Below, piece after piece: positions 18,960 through 27,480 of a stretch of 64,000 nt of DNA; positions within the stretch are counted from its first letter, which is position 1; each line of letters starts with the position of its first letter. Below the pieces are notes generated by a model that saw only the letters and a list, made by a program, of their open reading frames with translations, had not been told where the DNA came from and did no database searches. Source of the DNA: an uncultured Spiribacter sp. (lineage in GTDB: Bacteria; Pseudomonadota; Gammaproteobacteria; Nitrococcales; Nitrococcaceae); assembly GCA_937884605.1 (NCBI GenBank), contig CALGDM010000006.1, forward strand, positions 372,001-436,000, in the 5' to 3' direction. Both the position numbers and the translations under genes were made by a program.

Positions 18960-19653
18960 GCGACTCTGGGGCCTGATCGCGGCGGCGGGTAGCGGTCAGC
19001 GCCTGCGCGCCGAGACGCCCAAGCAATACCACCAACTCGCTGGCCGGCCGGTACTGGCCTGGTCACTCGATGCGCTTTGTCAGGTGCCCGATATTGCCGG
19101 GGTTATGATCGTGCGTGCCGCCGATGATGCGCTGTTCGATCGGGCCTCATTGCGTCGCGATGACCGGGTCCGCGACTGCGCGGGCGGGGCGGAGCGTCAG
19201 GATTCGATTCGTGCCGGGCTCGCGGCGTTGCGCGACTGGGGAGCGGCGGAGACGGACGGCGTACTGGTGCATGACGCGGCACGACCGGCGGTTTCGGCAG
19301 CCGATATTGCCCGGTTGATCGAGGCCGTCGCCGATGATCCCGACGGCGGGCTGCTGGCCGCGCCGGTGCGCGATACGCTCAAGCGTGCCGATGCCGCGGG
19401 GCGAGTGGCCGAGACACCGTCGCGCGAGGGGCTCTGGCAGGCAATGACACCCCAGTTGTTCCCGCTGGGTCGCCTGCACAGCGCACTTGCCCGCGACACC
19501 CGGGTGACCGACGAATCGCAGGCCATGGAAGGGCTGGGTGCGCGCCCGCGGCTGGTCGCCGGCGACCCGGGCAACATCAAGTATACCTATCCCGAAGATA
19601 TCGACTGGCTGAGCAGTGCCATCGAGCGCAACCGGCGGGGAGATCGAAGATGA
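18949..19653 (+). CDS. ispD: 2-C-methyl-D-erythritol 4-phosphate cytidylyltransferase
   Basis: Third MEP-pathway enzyme, joining CTP with methylerythritol phosphate to give CDP-ME. The product is 234 aa (E. coli 236). The nucleotide-binding loop is IAAAGSGQRLRAETPKQY, followed by GGAERQDSIRAGL, VLVHDAARP and a C-terminal VTDESQAMEGLG plus GDPGNIKYTYPED. The GTG start sits within the ftsB end. The stop overlaps the ispF ATG (ATGA). ispD and ispF as separate adjacent genes is the usual gammaproteobacterial arrangement; some bacteria fuse them. Confidence 0.97.
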   Translation: MTAKRLWGLIAAAGSGQRLRAETPKQYHQLAGRPVLAWSLDALCQVPDIAGVMIVRAADDALFDRASLRRDDRVRDCAGGAERQDSIRAGLAALRDWGAAETDGVLVHDAARPAVSAADIARLIEAVADDPDGGLLAAPVRDTLKRADAAGRVAETPSREGLWQAMTPQLFPLGRLHSALARDTRVTDESQAMEGLGARPRLVAGDPGNIKYTYPEDIDWLSSAIERNRRGDRR

Positions 19654-20126
19654 TGCGAATCGGCCAGGGCGTCGATGCCCACCGGCTGGTGGCGGGTCGG
19701 CGCCTGGTACTGGGCGGCGTTGAGATAGCCTTTGACTACGGACTGGCCGCGCACTCGGATGGGGATGTGTTGTTGCATGCCCTGTGCGATGCACTGCTGG
19801 GCGCTGCGGGTCTGGGTGATATCGGTCAGCATTTTCCCGACACCGATACCGCCTATGCGGACATCGACAGTCGGGTGCTGCTGCGCCGGGTTGGGGCCCT
19901 TATCGCCGAGCAGGGCGGCTCCATCGGCAACCTCGATGCCACGCTGATCGCCCAGCGCCCGCGCCTGGCGGACCACCTGCCCGCCATGCGCGAGCGCATT
20001 GGCGCGGATCTGGGTTTGTCCGTTGGGCAAATCAATCTGAAAGCGACAACGCTTGAGTGGATGGGCTTTACCGGGCGCGGTGAAGGGATTGCCGCCAGCG
20101 CTGTGGCGCTGATCGATTGCCCGTGA
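19650..20126 (+). CDS. ispF: 2-C-methyl-D-erythritol 2,4-cyclodiphosphate synthase
   Basis: Fifth MEP-pathway enzyme, a trimeric zinc enzyme cyclising CDP-ME 2-phosphate with loss of CMP. The product is 158 aa (E. coli 159). GQGVDAHRL at residues 5-13 holds the zinc ligands Asp and His. SDGDVLLHALCDALLGA and the late KATTLEWMGFTGRGEGI are diagnostic. Two consecutive in-frame ATGs begin the gene; the first overlaps the ispD stop. The end overlaps the truD GTG, so ispD, ispF and truD are probably coupled. Confidence 0.97.
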   Translation: MMRIGQGVDAHRLVAGRRLVLGGVEIAFDYGLAAHSDGDVLLHALCDALLGAAGLGDIGQHFPDTDTAYADIDSRVLLRRVGALIAEQGGSIGNLDATLIAQRPRLADHLPAMRERIGADLGLSVGQINLKATTLEWMGFTGRGEGIAASAVALIDCP

Positions 20127-21175
20127 GTGACGCGGGCGAGTGGCCGTTCGCCTGGGGGACGCCGGTGGGCACGGCCCGCGTCGCGGCCACCCCTGAGGAT
20201 TTCCAGGTGGATGAGCGTCTCGGCTTCGCACCCGAGGGCGAGGGTCCGCATTTACTGGTCCGCATCCGCAAACGCGGGCTGACCACGCAGCAGGCCATTC
20301 AGCAACTTGCGGCGCACTGGCAGGTCGAGCGGCGGGCGATGGGTTACGCCGGGCGCAAGGACCGTCAGGCGGTCACAACGCAGTGGTTGTCCGTGCCGTG
20401 GCCGGTCAATGCGCCGCTCGCCCCGCTCGGCCGTCTGGTCGATGAGGGTGAGCGGGTGCTGGACGTGATCGATGTCCAGCGCCATCGGCGCAAACTGCCG
20501 GTGGGGGCCCTGGCCGGCAACCGCTTCACCCTGACGCTGCGCGATGTCGATGCCGCTCCGCGGGATATGGCGGCACGGCTGGTGACGATCGCCGGCCAGG
20601 GGGTGCCCAACTATTTCGGCGGCCAGCGTTTCGGGCGCGACGGACACAACCTGAATCGCGCTCTGGACTGGTTGGCGGGTGGCAACCGACCGCGCTCGCG
20701 CAATGACCGCAGCATGCTCATCTCGGCCACGCGCTCGGCGATGTTCAACGAGGTGCTGGCGCGCCGCATTAATGCGGGTGACTGGTCGCAGCCGCGGGCG
20801 GGGGATCTGCTGGTGCTCGATGGTCGCGGCAGCCTGTTTGCGGCCGAGGAGGGCGAAATGGCCTTCAACCGCCGTCGTGCGGCCGGCCAGCGCATCCATC
20901 CCACGGGGCCCCTGCCCGGCGCCGATAACCGACGCCAGTCCCGATCAGCGGCATTGATCGAGCGCGAATCGACGGCACTGGAGGGCTGGTCAGCGGTGAT
21001 CCAGGCCCTGGCAGACCAGGGGGTAACCGCCGATCGGCGGTCGTTGCGCCTGAGTGTCGGGGCACTGGCCGGTTGCCGCATTGCCCCCGCAACCTGGCGA
21101 CTTTGTTTTGAGCTCACCCGGGGTGCCTACGCCACAATGGTGGTCCGGGAGCTGGTGGAGGCCGTTAATGCCTGA
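20123..21175 (+). CDS. truD: tRNA pseudouridine(13) synthase TruD
   Basis: Makes pseudouridine 13 in tRNA-Glu and some other tRNAs. The product is 350 aa (E. coli 349). The catalytic Asp80 lies in GYAGRKDRQA, exactly the E. coli position. NYFGGQRFGRDGHN and the C-terminal LRLSVGALAG segment are family signatures. GTG 20123 overlaps the ispF stop (GTGA). A TTG two codons earlier is possible but unnecessary. This is the last gene of the long plus-strand array. Its TGA abuts the stop of the convergent Smr gene to form the palindrome TGATCA. Confidence 0.96.
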   Translation: MSDAGEWPFAWGTPVGTARVAATPEDFQVDERLGFAPEGEGPHLLVRIRKRGLTTQQAIQQLAAHWQVERRAMGYAGRKDRQAVTTQWLSVPWPVNAPLAPLGRLVDEGERVLDVIDVQRHRRKLPVGALAGNRFTLTLRDVDAAPRDMAARLVTIAGQGVPNYFGGQRFGRDGHNLNRALDWLAGGNRPRSRNDRSMLISATRSAMFNEVLARRINAGDWSQPRAGDLLVLDGRGSLFAAEEGEMAFNRRRAAGQRIHPTGPLPGADNRRQSRSAALIERESTALEGWSAVIQALADQGVTADRRSLRLSVGALAGCRIAPATWRLCFELTRGAYATMVVRELVEAVNA

Positions 21176-21712
21176 TCAGCGCCGTAGCAGCACATACAGC
21201 GCACCGGTGCCCCCATCGACCGGCCGCGCCGAGCAGAAGGCCAGGATGTCATCGCGCTGGCGCAACCACCGATCCACCTGGCCCTTCAGAACCGGGCCGG
21301 CATTCGACGAGCGGCGCCCCTTGCCGTGGATGACCCGCACGCAGCCCATGTGCCGGCGCTGGCATTCGTTGAGAAAGTCGTTCAGCAGTCGCCGCGCGGA
21401 GTCGACGGTATGGCCGTGCAGATCGAGCTCGGCCATGACACTGAAATCGCCCCGGCGTAACCGTCGCAGGGTTTTGCGATGCAGCCCGGCGCGTGACCAC
21501 GCCAGGGCCTCGCCCAGCTCGGCGCCCAGCTCCGAGCCATCCTGCTCGCCCTCGGCGAGTTCGCGCAGCACGGCCCGGTCGTCGGCACGGCGCTGGCCGG
21601 GGATGGGCGGCGGGCGACGGCGCCGCAGATCCGGCGTGTCATGGTGCTCCAGCGGACTGACATCTTCCATGGCCGCCCGGAATAGGGCGGTCTCCGGGTC
21701 CTGATCTTCCAT
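21176..21712 (-). CDS. Smr-domain protein (SmrA/SmrB-like)
   Basis: The 178 aa product has a C-terminal Smr domain, the nuclease-like fold also found at the end of MutS2. KTLRRLRRGDFSVMAELDLH leads into the LDLHG motif, and VIHGKG is the second conserved motif. The N-terminal half has the FRxAMEDVSPL segment typical of proteobacterial small Smr proteins. E. coli SmrB acts as an endonuclease on mRNA at collided ribosomes, and SmrA has been described as DNA-nicking; I cannot decide between these roles. The start is the ATG preceded by GGGAG 6 bases upstream; the longer frame would run across the divergent promoter region. Confidence 0.87.
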   Translation of the reverse strand: MEDQDPETALFRAAMEDVSPLEHHDTPDLRRRRPPPIPGQRRADDRAVLRELAEGEQDGSELGAELGEALAWSRAGLHRKTLRRLRRGDFSVMAELDLHGHTVDSARRLLNDFLNECQRRHMGCVRVIHGKGRRSSNAGPVLKGQVDRWLRQRDDILAFCSARPVDGGTGALYVLLRR

Positions 21713-21741
21713 GGCTGTCTCCCGCAAAGTCTCGGGATCGG

Positions 21742-21747
21742 TATAGT
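21742..21747 (+). promoter_or_regulatory. Possible -10 element for surE
   Basis: TATAGT lies 35 bases upstream of the surE ATG in the 70-base divergent spacer between the Smr gene and surE. AAGGAG at about 21764-21769 is the likely ribosome-binding site. No convincing -35 hexamer sits 16-18 bases upstream, so this is tentative. Confidence 0.3.
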
Positions 21748-21782
21748 ACACGGGCAAAAGCGCAAGGAGAAAAGGGCTTTCC

Positions 21783-22532
21783 ATGAGAATTCTCGTCAGC
21801 AACGACGATGGCTATGAATCCACCGGCATCGGCGAACTGGCCGCTACGCTCGCCGAGCGGGCAAGCGTGACGGTGGTGGCACCGGTCCGTGATCGCAGTG
21901 GCGCGAGCAACTCGCTGACACTCGACCGCCCCCTGCGCGTCGACGAGATCCGCAGCGGTGTGTTCCGGGTGGATGGCACGCCCACCGATTGCGTGCACCT
22001 TGCGACCACGGGCCTGCTCGAGGCGCTGCCGGACATGGTGATCTCGGGGATCAATGCCGGTGGCAACCTGGGTGATGACGTGCTCTACAGCGGCACCGTG
22101 GCGGCGGCGATGGAGGGCCGCACGCTGGGTCTGCCGGCGATCGCGATTTCGCTGGTGGGCGACGTGCCCACGCATTACGCCACCGCAGCCACCATGGCGC
22201 GGCAACTGATCGACCGGCTGCACTCCGATCCGTTGCCCGCCGATACCATCCTCAATGTCAACGTGCCGGATCGGCCCTGGGCCGAGGTCACCGGGATCGA
22301 GGCCACCCGGCTCGGGAGTCGGCATCGTGCCGAGGCGGCGATCCGGGATCAGGACCCCAAGGGCCGGCCCATCTACTGGATTGGGCCACCCGGCGCGCGA
22401 CAGGATGCCGGGCCCGGGACGGATTTTGACGCCATCGAGCGCGGGGCGATTTCCATTACGCCCATGCAGGTGGATCTGACCCGCTACCCGGCGCTTGACT
22501 CCGTAGCGGGCTGGATCGAGGGGCTACGCTAA
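21783..22532 (+). CDS. surE: 5'/3'-nucleotidase SurE
   Basis: Metal-dependent nucleoside monophosphate phosphatase, linked in E. coli to stationary-phase survival. The product is 249 aa (E. coli 253). The N-terminal ILVSNDDGY holds the two metal-binding Asp residues (8 and 9). [15 protein letters not shown] and [19 protein letters not shown] complete the active site. It begins a new plus-strand operon, surE-pcm-yqaA-nlpD, with its stop overlapping the pcm ATG (TAATG). The truD-surE-pcm neighbourhood is typical of gammaproteobacteria. Confidence 0.97.
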   Translation: MRILVSNDDGYESTGIGELAATLAERASVTVVAPVRDRSGASNSLTLDRPLRVDEIRSGVFRVDGTPTDCVHLATTGLLEALPDMVISGINAGGNLGDDVLYSGTVAAAMEGRTLGLPAIAISLVGDVPTHYATAATMARQLIDRLHSDPLPADTILNVNVPDRPWAEVTGIEATRLGSRHRAEAAIRDQDPKGRPIYWIGPPGARQDAGPGTDFDAIERGAISITPMQVDLTRYPALDSVAGWIEGLR

Positions 22533-23197
22533 TGGACGACCAGCGCCAGCAGGGCATCGGCATGACATCGCGGCGCACCCGTGAGCGGCTGGCGGGCCGG
22601 CTGGGCGACGCCGGGATCCGCGACGCCCGGGTTCTCAATGTGATGCGCCAGATCCCGCGGCATCTTTTTGTCGACGAGGCGCTGGCGTCGCGTGCCTACG
22701 AGGACACCGCCCTGCCGATCGGCCACGGGCAGACGATTTCGCAGCCGTTCGTCGTGGCGCGCATGACCGAGATTCTTATCCGCGAGCGCATCCCCTCGCG
22801 GGTTCTCGAGGTGGGGACGGGGTCGGGCTATCAGGCCGCGGTGCTCGCGGCGCTGGTCGATGAGGTCTGTACCATCGAGCGCATTCGTGCCTTGTATGAG
22901 CGAAGTCGCGCGCTGTTTCGCCAGCTCGGTATCCGCAACGTCCGGCAGCGCCTCGGCGACGGCTTTGAAGGCTGGCCCGCGGCCGGGCCGTTCGACGCCA
23001 TTGTACTGACCGCCGCGCCCGAGACGGTGCCGGCCGTCCTGTTCGATCAGCTTGCCGACGAGGGTCAATTGATGGCGCCGGTGGGGGGAGGCGGCACGCA
23101 GGAACTGCGGGTCTGGCACAAACAGGCCGGCGCATTCGTCGAACAGACCGTCGAGGCGGTCAGCTTTGTGCCCATGCGCGGCGGGGTCGAGGGATGA
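22532..23197 (+). CDS. pcm: Protein-L-isoaspartate O-methyltransferase
   Basis: Repairs isoaspartyl residues in aged proteins by S-adenosylmethionine-dependent methylation. The product is 221 aa (E. coli 208). The family-specific PIGHGQTISQPFVVARMTE segment precedes the methyltransferase motif I VLEVGTGSGYQAAVLA. Later blocks are FDAIVLTAAPETVP and LMAPVGGGGTQEL. The ATG overlaps the surE stop; the stop overlaps the yqaA ATG (ATGA). Confidence 0.97.
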   Translation: MDDQRQQGIGMTSRRTRERLAGRLGDAGIRDARVLNVMRQIPRHLFVDEALASRAYEDTALPIGHGQTISQPFVVARMTEILIRERIPSRVLEVGTGSGYQAAVLAALVDEVCTIERIRALYERSRALFRQLGIRNVRQRLGDGFEGWPAAGPFDAIVLTAAPETVPAVLFDQLADEGQLMAPVGGGGTQELRVWHKQAGAFVEQTVEAVSFVPMRGGVEG

Positions 23198-23772
23198 AAG
23201 TCTTTACCGCGCTCTACGACCGCGTCCTACGCTGGGCCGGCCATCGCCGGGCGCCGTGGATGCTGGCGGGTTTGAGTTTTGCCGAGTCCTCGTTCTTTCC
23301 GGTGCCTCCGGATGTCATGCTCGCGCCGATGTGCATGGCCCGTCCGCGGCGCGCGATTCGTCTGGCGACGCTCACCACCCTGGCCTCAGTGGCCGGCGGC
23401 GTGCTCGGGTATCTGATCGGGCTGCTCGGCCTGGAGCTGGTCTTGCCCTTGATTGAACAAGCCGGCTACGCACCGGCCTACGAGACCGCCCGGGGCTGGT
23501 TCATCCAATGGGGCTTCTGGGTGGTGCTGGTGGCCGGGTTTTCGCCCATTCCCTATAAGGTCTTCACCATCGCCGCCGGGGCCATGGCGATTGCCTGGCT
23601 GCCCTTTGTGCTGGCGTCGCTGCTGGGCCGCGGCGCGCGGTTCTTTCTGGTGGCGATGGTGCTGGGGTGGGGCGGGCCACGCATGGAGCCGTGGTTGCGC
23701 CGTTACATGGAGCGGATCGGGTGGTTCAGCGTGATTGTACTGCTCGCCCTGGTCGCCTTCCTGTCGCTGTAG
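23194..23772 (+). CDS. yqaA: YqaA family inner-membrane protein (VTT/DedA-like)
   Basis: The 192 aa protein has several hydrophobic segments and the VTT (SNARE-associated/DedA-related) fold typical of YqaA. Recognisable parts are AESSFFPVPPDVMLAPM near residue 30, an ARGWFIQWGFWVVLVAGFSP turn, and IPYKVFTIAAGAMA. DedA proteins have been implicated in flipping polyprenyl or phosphatidyl lipids and in proton-motive-force maintenance, but the YqaA branch has no settled function. Its position between pcm and nlpD is seen in related genomes. It overlaps the pcm stop by 4 bases. Confidence 0.85.
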   Translation: MKVFTALYDRVLRWAGHRRAPWMLAGLSFAESSFFPVPPDVMLAPMCMARPRRAIRLATLTTLASVAGGVLGYLIGLLGLELVLPLIEQAGYAPAYETARGWFIQWGFWVVLVAGFSPIPYKVFTIAAGAMAIAWLPFVLASLLGRGARFFLVAMVLGWGGPRMEPWLRRYMERIGWFSVIVLLALVAFLSL

Positions 23773-24446
23773 GGCGGCTGCTGTCGGCATGCGCTGCGGC
23801 ATTGCTCGTGCTGGGCGGTTGCACCGAGTTTGACTACCCCGCCGACCGGACACTGCGCGAATCCGGCATCAGCGCCGGGACGGCCGACTCCTATACCGTG
23901 CGTGAGGGCGATACGCTCTATCAGATCGCCTTTGCCGTGGGGCTCGACTTTCGTGATATTGCCCGGTGGAACGGCATTGAACCGCCCTATGTGATCTATC
24001 CCGGGCAATCGCTGCGGCTGCGCCCGCCGCAGGGCCAGGCCCGACGCACGGCCACTCCGGCGCCGGTCGAGCGCCCGGACCCGTCGCGGTGGCAGTGGCC
24101 GCTCGAAGGCAGGATTGTGCGCGACTACAACCCGGGATCGCCCGGCAAGCGAGGGATCGGCATTGCGGCCGAGCCGGGCAGTCAGGTGCTTGCTGCCGCG
24201 GGCGGTGAAGTGGTCTACAGCGGTGATGGCCTGCCCGGCTACGGCAATCTGGTGATCATCAAGCACAACGCGCGCTACCTGACGGCCTATGGTTACAACC
24301 AGGCGTTACTGGTGGAGGAGGGCATGAGCGTGGGCCAGGGCGACGCCATCGCCCGGGTGGGGGCCAGCGATACGCGTGCTGGCGAGCTGCATTTCGAGCT
24401 CCGGCAGCGCGGCGAACCGGTCAATCCGACCGACTACCTGCCCTGA
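23721..24446 (+). CDS. nlpD: NlpD-like lipoprotein with LysM and degenerate LytM domain
   Basis: Outer-membrane lipoprotein of the kind that activates the amidase AmiC at the septum. From GTG 23721 the product is 241 aa. It has a lipobox LGGC with Cys34, a LysM peptidoglycan-binding module (residues 58-101, YTVREGDTLYQIA), and a C-terminal M23/LytM domain. That domain looks catalytically dead: the usual HxxxD zinc site reads KRGIGIAA, and the HxH motif is reduced to ELHFELR, as in known non-enzymatic activators. The start is uncertain: it overlaps yqaA by 52 bases, has GGAG 8 bases upstream, and no ATG lies close to the lipobox. rpoS, which often follows nlpD, is absent. Confidence 0.85.
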   Translation: MVQRDCTARPGRLPVAVGRLLSACAAALLVLGGCTEFDYPADRTLRESGISAGTADSYTVREGDTLYQIAFAVGLDFRDIARWNGIEPPYVIYPGQSLRLRPPQGQARRTATPAPVERPDPSRWQWPLEGRIVRDYNPGSPGKRGIGIAAEPGSQVLAAAGGEVVYSGDGLPGYGNLVIIKHNARYLTAYGYNQALLVEEGMSVGQGDAIARVGASDTRAGELHFELRQRGEPVNPTDYLP

Positions 24447-24814
24447 TCGATGATCAGCGCGGCGACCACGCGGCGGCCTTCGGACATCAGGACGTTATAG
24501 GTCCGGCAGGCCGAGGCGGTGTCCATGACCTCCAGCCCCACGCCGGTCTCCAGCACGCTGAGCATGAGCTCGCGGCTCGGAAATGTCTGCTGGACACCCG
24601 TGCCAAGGAGCACCACTTCGGGGTCGAGCTCGTGGACGGCCTTGAAGTCGCCCTGGCCGGTGGTCGCCACCGACTCCGGGCCCCACTCGGTGATCAGTGT
24701 ATCGGGCGTCACCAGCAGGCTCTGCCGATAGCGCACGTCATTGATGCGAATCTCGCCGTCGCTATAGCCCTGGATGCGGTAAGTGCCCTCGGCACCGTCA
24801 AGACTCATCTTCAT
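24434..24814 (-). CDS. Mth938-like (DUF498) domain protein
   Basis: The 126 aa protein resembles the Mth938/DUF498 family, small single-domain proteins of unknown biochemical role; a human relative is a respiratory complex I assembly factor. Visible family features are IQGYSDGEIRIN near the start, LLVTPDTLITEW, VVLLGTGVQQTFPSREL, and TASACRTYNVLMSEGRRVVA near the end. The start is the ATG at 24814 (MKMSLDG). An upstream ATG would add 12 unrelated residues. The 3' end overlaps nlpD by 13 bases on the opposite strand. It stands alone, divergent from alaC. Confidence 0.8.
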   Translation of the reverse strand: MKMSLDGAEGTYRIQGYSDGEIRINDVRYRQSLLVTPDTLITEWGPESVATTGQGDFKAVHELDPEVVLLGTGVQQTFPSRELMLSVLETGVGLEVMDTASACRTYNVLMSEGRRVVAALIIDQGR

Positions 24815-24858
24815 GCAGCAACGATAGCGATTCGGGTGGGGCAGGGGCAACTGCCGAT

Positions 24859-24887
24859 TTGACAGTGCCGGGAGGCAATTTTAGCGT
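24859..24887 (+). promoter_or_regulatory. Candidate promoter for the alaC-hom-thrC-recJ operon
   Basis: A perfect TTGACA (24859-24864) is followed after 17 bases by TAGCGT (24882-24887), 72 bases before the alaC TTG start. An imperfect palindrome, GGCAaCTG...CAGTGCC (24846-24869), overlaps the -35 box and could be an operator. The -10 match is only partial. Confidence 0.42.
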
Positions 24888-24959
24888 TCAGGGTTTATCA
24901 TTGTGCCTTTCGGGAAATGATCCCGAGTTCGATCAAACGACCGCCCCGAGGGGACTGCC

Positions 24960-26150
24960 TTGAACGAGGAATTCCAGCGCATCAAGCGCCTGCCGCCCTA
25001 CGTGTTCAACATCGTGAACGAACTCAAGGCGGCAGCCCGCGCCCGCGGTGAAGATATTGTCGATTTCGGCATGGGCAATCCGGATCAGCCCACGCCACGG
25101 CATATCGTCGACAAACTGGCGGAGGCGGCCCAGCGGCCGGATACCCATCGCTATTCGGTGTCCCGCGGGATTCCGCGGCTGCGCCGGGCGATCACACGCT
25201 GGTACGAGGACCGCTACGACGTCTCGCTGGACCCCGAGAGCGAAGCCATTGTGACCATCGGCTCCAAGGAGGGGTTGGCGCATCTGGCGCTGGCCACACT
25301 CGGGCCTGGCGATGCCGTGCTGGTGCCCAATCCGGCGTATCCGATTCATCCCTATGGTGTGGTCATCGCGGGCGCGGATATCCGCCATGTGCCGCTGGTC
25401 GAGGACGGCGACTTTTTCATCGAACTCGAAAAGGCCATCAAGGACACCTGGCCCAAGCCGAAGATGCTGATCCTCAACTTTCCCGCCAACCCCACCGCGC
25501 AGTGCGTGGATCTGGCGTTTTTCGAGCGGGTGGTGGAGATCTGCCGCGAGCACCGGATCTGGATTGTCCACGATCTGGCCTATGCGGATCTGGTCTACGA
25601 TGGTTACCGGGCGCCCTCCATTCTCGAGGTGCCGGGTGCCCGCGAGGTGGCCGTGGAGTCGTTCTCGCTGTCGAAAAGCTACAACATGCCCGGCTGGCGG
25701 GTCGGATTCATGTGCGGCAATGAAAAACTGATCGCGGCACTCGCCCGAATGAAGTCGTACCTCGACTACGGGATGTTCACGCCCATACAAGTTGCCGCCA
25801 TCCACGCGCTGGAGGGCCCGCAGGACTGCGTTACCGAGATTCGTGACACCTATCAGGGGCGGCGCGATGTGTTGTGTGACGGTCTCGAGGCGGCGGGCTG
25901 GGCGATCAATCGTCCGCAGGCGACCATGTTTGCCTGGGCGCGCATCCCTGAGCCCTATCAGTCCATGGGCTCGCTGGAGTTTGCGAAAAAGCTGATCAGC
26001 GACGCCGGTGTGGCGGTTTCTCCGGGGGTCGGATTTGGTGAATACGGCGACACGCATGTGCGCTTCGGACTGATCGAGAATCAACACAGAACACGACAGG
26101 CGGTTCGGGGCATCAAGCAGATGTTCCGGCGCGATGGTCTTGGCCAGTAA
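24960..26150 (+). CDS. alaC: Alanine/glutamate-pyruvate-type aminotransferase (AlaC-like)
   Basis: PLP-dependent class I aminotransferase, closest by eye to AlaC (YfdZ), which makes alanine from pyruvate with glutamate as donor. The product is 396 aa (E. coli AlaC 412). The N-terminus [19 protein letters not shown] is typical of this subfamily. [11 protein letters not shown] and the PLP lysine Lys239 in [13 protein letters not shown] are clear. The TTG start is supported by GAGGGGA 6 bases upstream and by family N-terminal alignment. It leads an operon with hom and thrC. The exact substrate is not readable from sequence. Confidence 0.9.
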   Translation: MNEEFQRIKRLPPYVFNIVNELKAAARARGEDIVDFGMGNPDQPTPRHIVDKLAEAAQRPDTHRYSVSRGIPRLRRAITRWYEDRYDVSLDPESEAIVTIGSKEGLAHLALATLGPGDAVLVPNPAYPIHPYGVVIAGADIRHVPLVEDGDFFIELEKAIKDTWPKPKMLILNFPANPTAQCVDLAFFERVVEICREHRIWIVHDLAYADLVYDGYRAPSILEVPGAREVAVESFSLSKSYNMPGWRVGFMCGNEKLIAALARMKSYLDYGMFTPIQVAAIHALEGPQDCVTEIRDTYQGRRDVLCDGLEAAGWAINRPQATMFAWARIPEPYQSMGSLEFAKKLISDAGVAVSPGVGFGEYGDTHVRFGLIENQHRTRQAVRGIKQMFRRDGLGQ

Positions 26151-26169
26151 CAAAAAGGGAGAGAAGAAC

Positions 26170-27480
26170 TTGGATCCGGTAAAGGTCGGGGTACTCGGGC
26201 TGGGCACGGTGGGCGGCGGAACCGTCAACCTGCTCGAGCGCAATCGTGACGAGATCACGCGACGGGCAGGGCGCCCCGTGGACGTCGTCCGTGCGGCGGC
26301 GAGGCATCCCGACCGCCCGCGGACCTGCAGCACCGAGCATATGCAGCTGGACTATGACGCCTACGCCGTCGTCGACGACCCCGAGATTCAGATCATCGTC
26401 GAGCTGATCGGGGGCGAAACACTGGCCAAGGAGTTGATCCTTCGGGCGCTCGATAACGGCAAGCATGTGGTCACGGCCAACAAGGCGCTGATTGCCCTGC
26501 ATGGCAACGAGATCTTCACCCGCGCCCGGGCCAACGGCGTGACCGTCGGCTTCGAGGCGGCCGTCGCGGGCGGTATTCCCATCATCAAGGCGGTCCGCGA
26601 GGGCCTGGTGGGCAACCGCATCGAATGGCTTGCCGGCATCATCAACGGCACCGGGAACTTCATCCTTACCGAGATGTGCTACGCCGGCCGGGCCTTTGGC
26701 GACGTTCTTGCCGAGGCCCAGCGCCTGGGCTATGCCGAGGCCGATCCCACCTTTGATGTCGATGGCATTGACGCGGCCCATAAGCTCACGATCCTGGCCT
26801 CAATCGCTTTCGGCATCCCGCTGCAGTTTGACAAGGTCTATACCGAGGGCATCGGCCAGGTCAGCACCGATGATGTCAACTACGCCGCCGAGCTGGGTTT
26901 TCGGATCAAGCATCTGGGGATCTGTCGCCGCGAAGGCGACGGCATCGCCTTGCGCGTTCACCCCACGCTGCTGCCCGAACGCCAGCTGCTGGCCAATGTT
27001 GACGGCGTCATGAACGCGGTCATGGTCAATGCCGATCCGCTGGGACCGACGCTCTACTACGGCGCGGGGGCGGGTGCCGAGCCCACTGCCTCGGCGGTGG
27101 TTGCCGATCTGGTGGACGTGGTCCGCGAGTTTACGCTCGAGCCCGAAAACCGCGTGCCCTATCTCGCGTTCCAGTCCCACTCGCTCTCCGACGAGCCGGT
27201 GCTTGGCATGCAGTCGGTCGAGACCGCGTATTACCTGCGCGTCGAAGCGCAGGACCAGCCTGGTGTGCTGGCCGATCTCACCGGCATTCTCAGCAACGCG
27301 GGTATCAGTATCGAGGCGGTGATCCAGAAGCAGCCGGGGCCCGGCGCCGAAACGGTGCCCGTCATCCTGTTGACCCATCGGGTGCAGGAGTCGCGTATGG
27401 ATGAGGCCTGCAGCCGCATCGAGGCCATGGAAGCCATTCACGGCAAGGTGACCCGCATTCGCGTGGAGGCGCTACTTTAA
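26170..27480 (+). CDS. hom: Homoserine dehydrogenase
   Basis: Reduces aspartate semialdehyde to homoserine in the threonine/methionine branch. The monofunctional form is 436 aa, with no fused aspartokinase. An NAD(P) motif VGVLGLGTVGGGTVN opens the protein. The catalytic region has AGIINGTGNFILTEM and AEADPTFDVDGIDAAHKL. A C-terminal ACT domain (about residues 355-436, YYLRVEAQDQPGVLADLTGI) suggests threonine feedback. I chose TTG 26170 because GGGAGAG lies upstream and DPVKVGV is the family start. An ATG at 26134 inside alaC is an alternative. The stop overlaps the thrC ATG. Confidence 0.96.
   Translation: MDPVKVGVLGLGTVGGGTVNLLERNRDEITRRAGRPVDVVRAAARHPDRPRTCSTEHMQLDYDAYAVVDDPEIQIIVELIGGETLAKELILRALDNGKHVVTANKALIALHGNEIFTRARANGVTVGFEAAVAGGIPIIKAVREGLVGNRIEWLAGIINGTGNFILTEMCYAGRAFGDVLAEAQRLGYAEADPTFDVDGIDAAHKLTILASIAFGIPLQFDKVYTEGIGQVSTDDVNYAAELGFRIKHLGICRREGDGIALRVHPTLLPERQLLANVDGVMNAVMVNADPLGPTLYYGAGAGAEPTASAVVADLVDVVREFTLEPENRVPYLAFQSHSLSDEPVLGMQSVETAYYLRVEAQDQPGVLADLTGILSNAGISIEAVIQKQPGPGAETVPVILLTHRVQESRMDEACSRIEAMEAIHGKVTRIRVEALL

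Noticed and set aside
24872-24959. A riboswitch or attenuator before alaC-hom-thrC
   Set aside because: The leader is about 70 bases, lacks runs of Thr or Ile codons and a terminator hairpin. Only a weak palindrome over the -35 box is seen.
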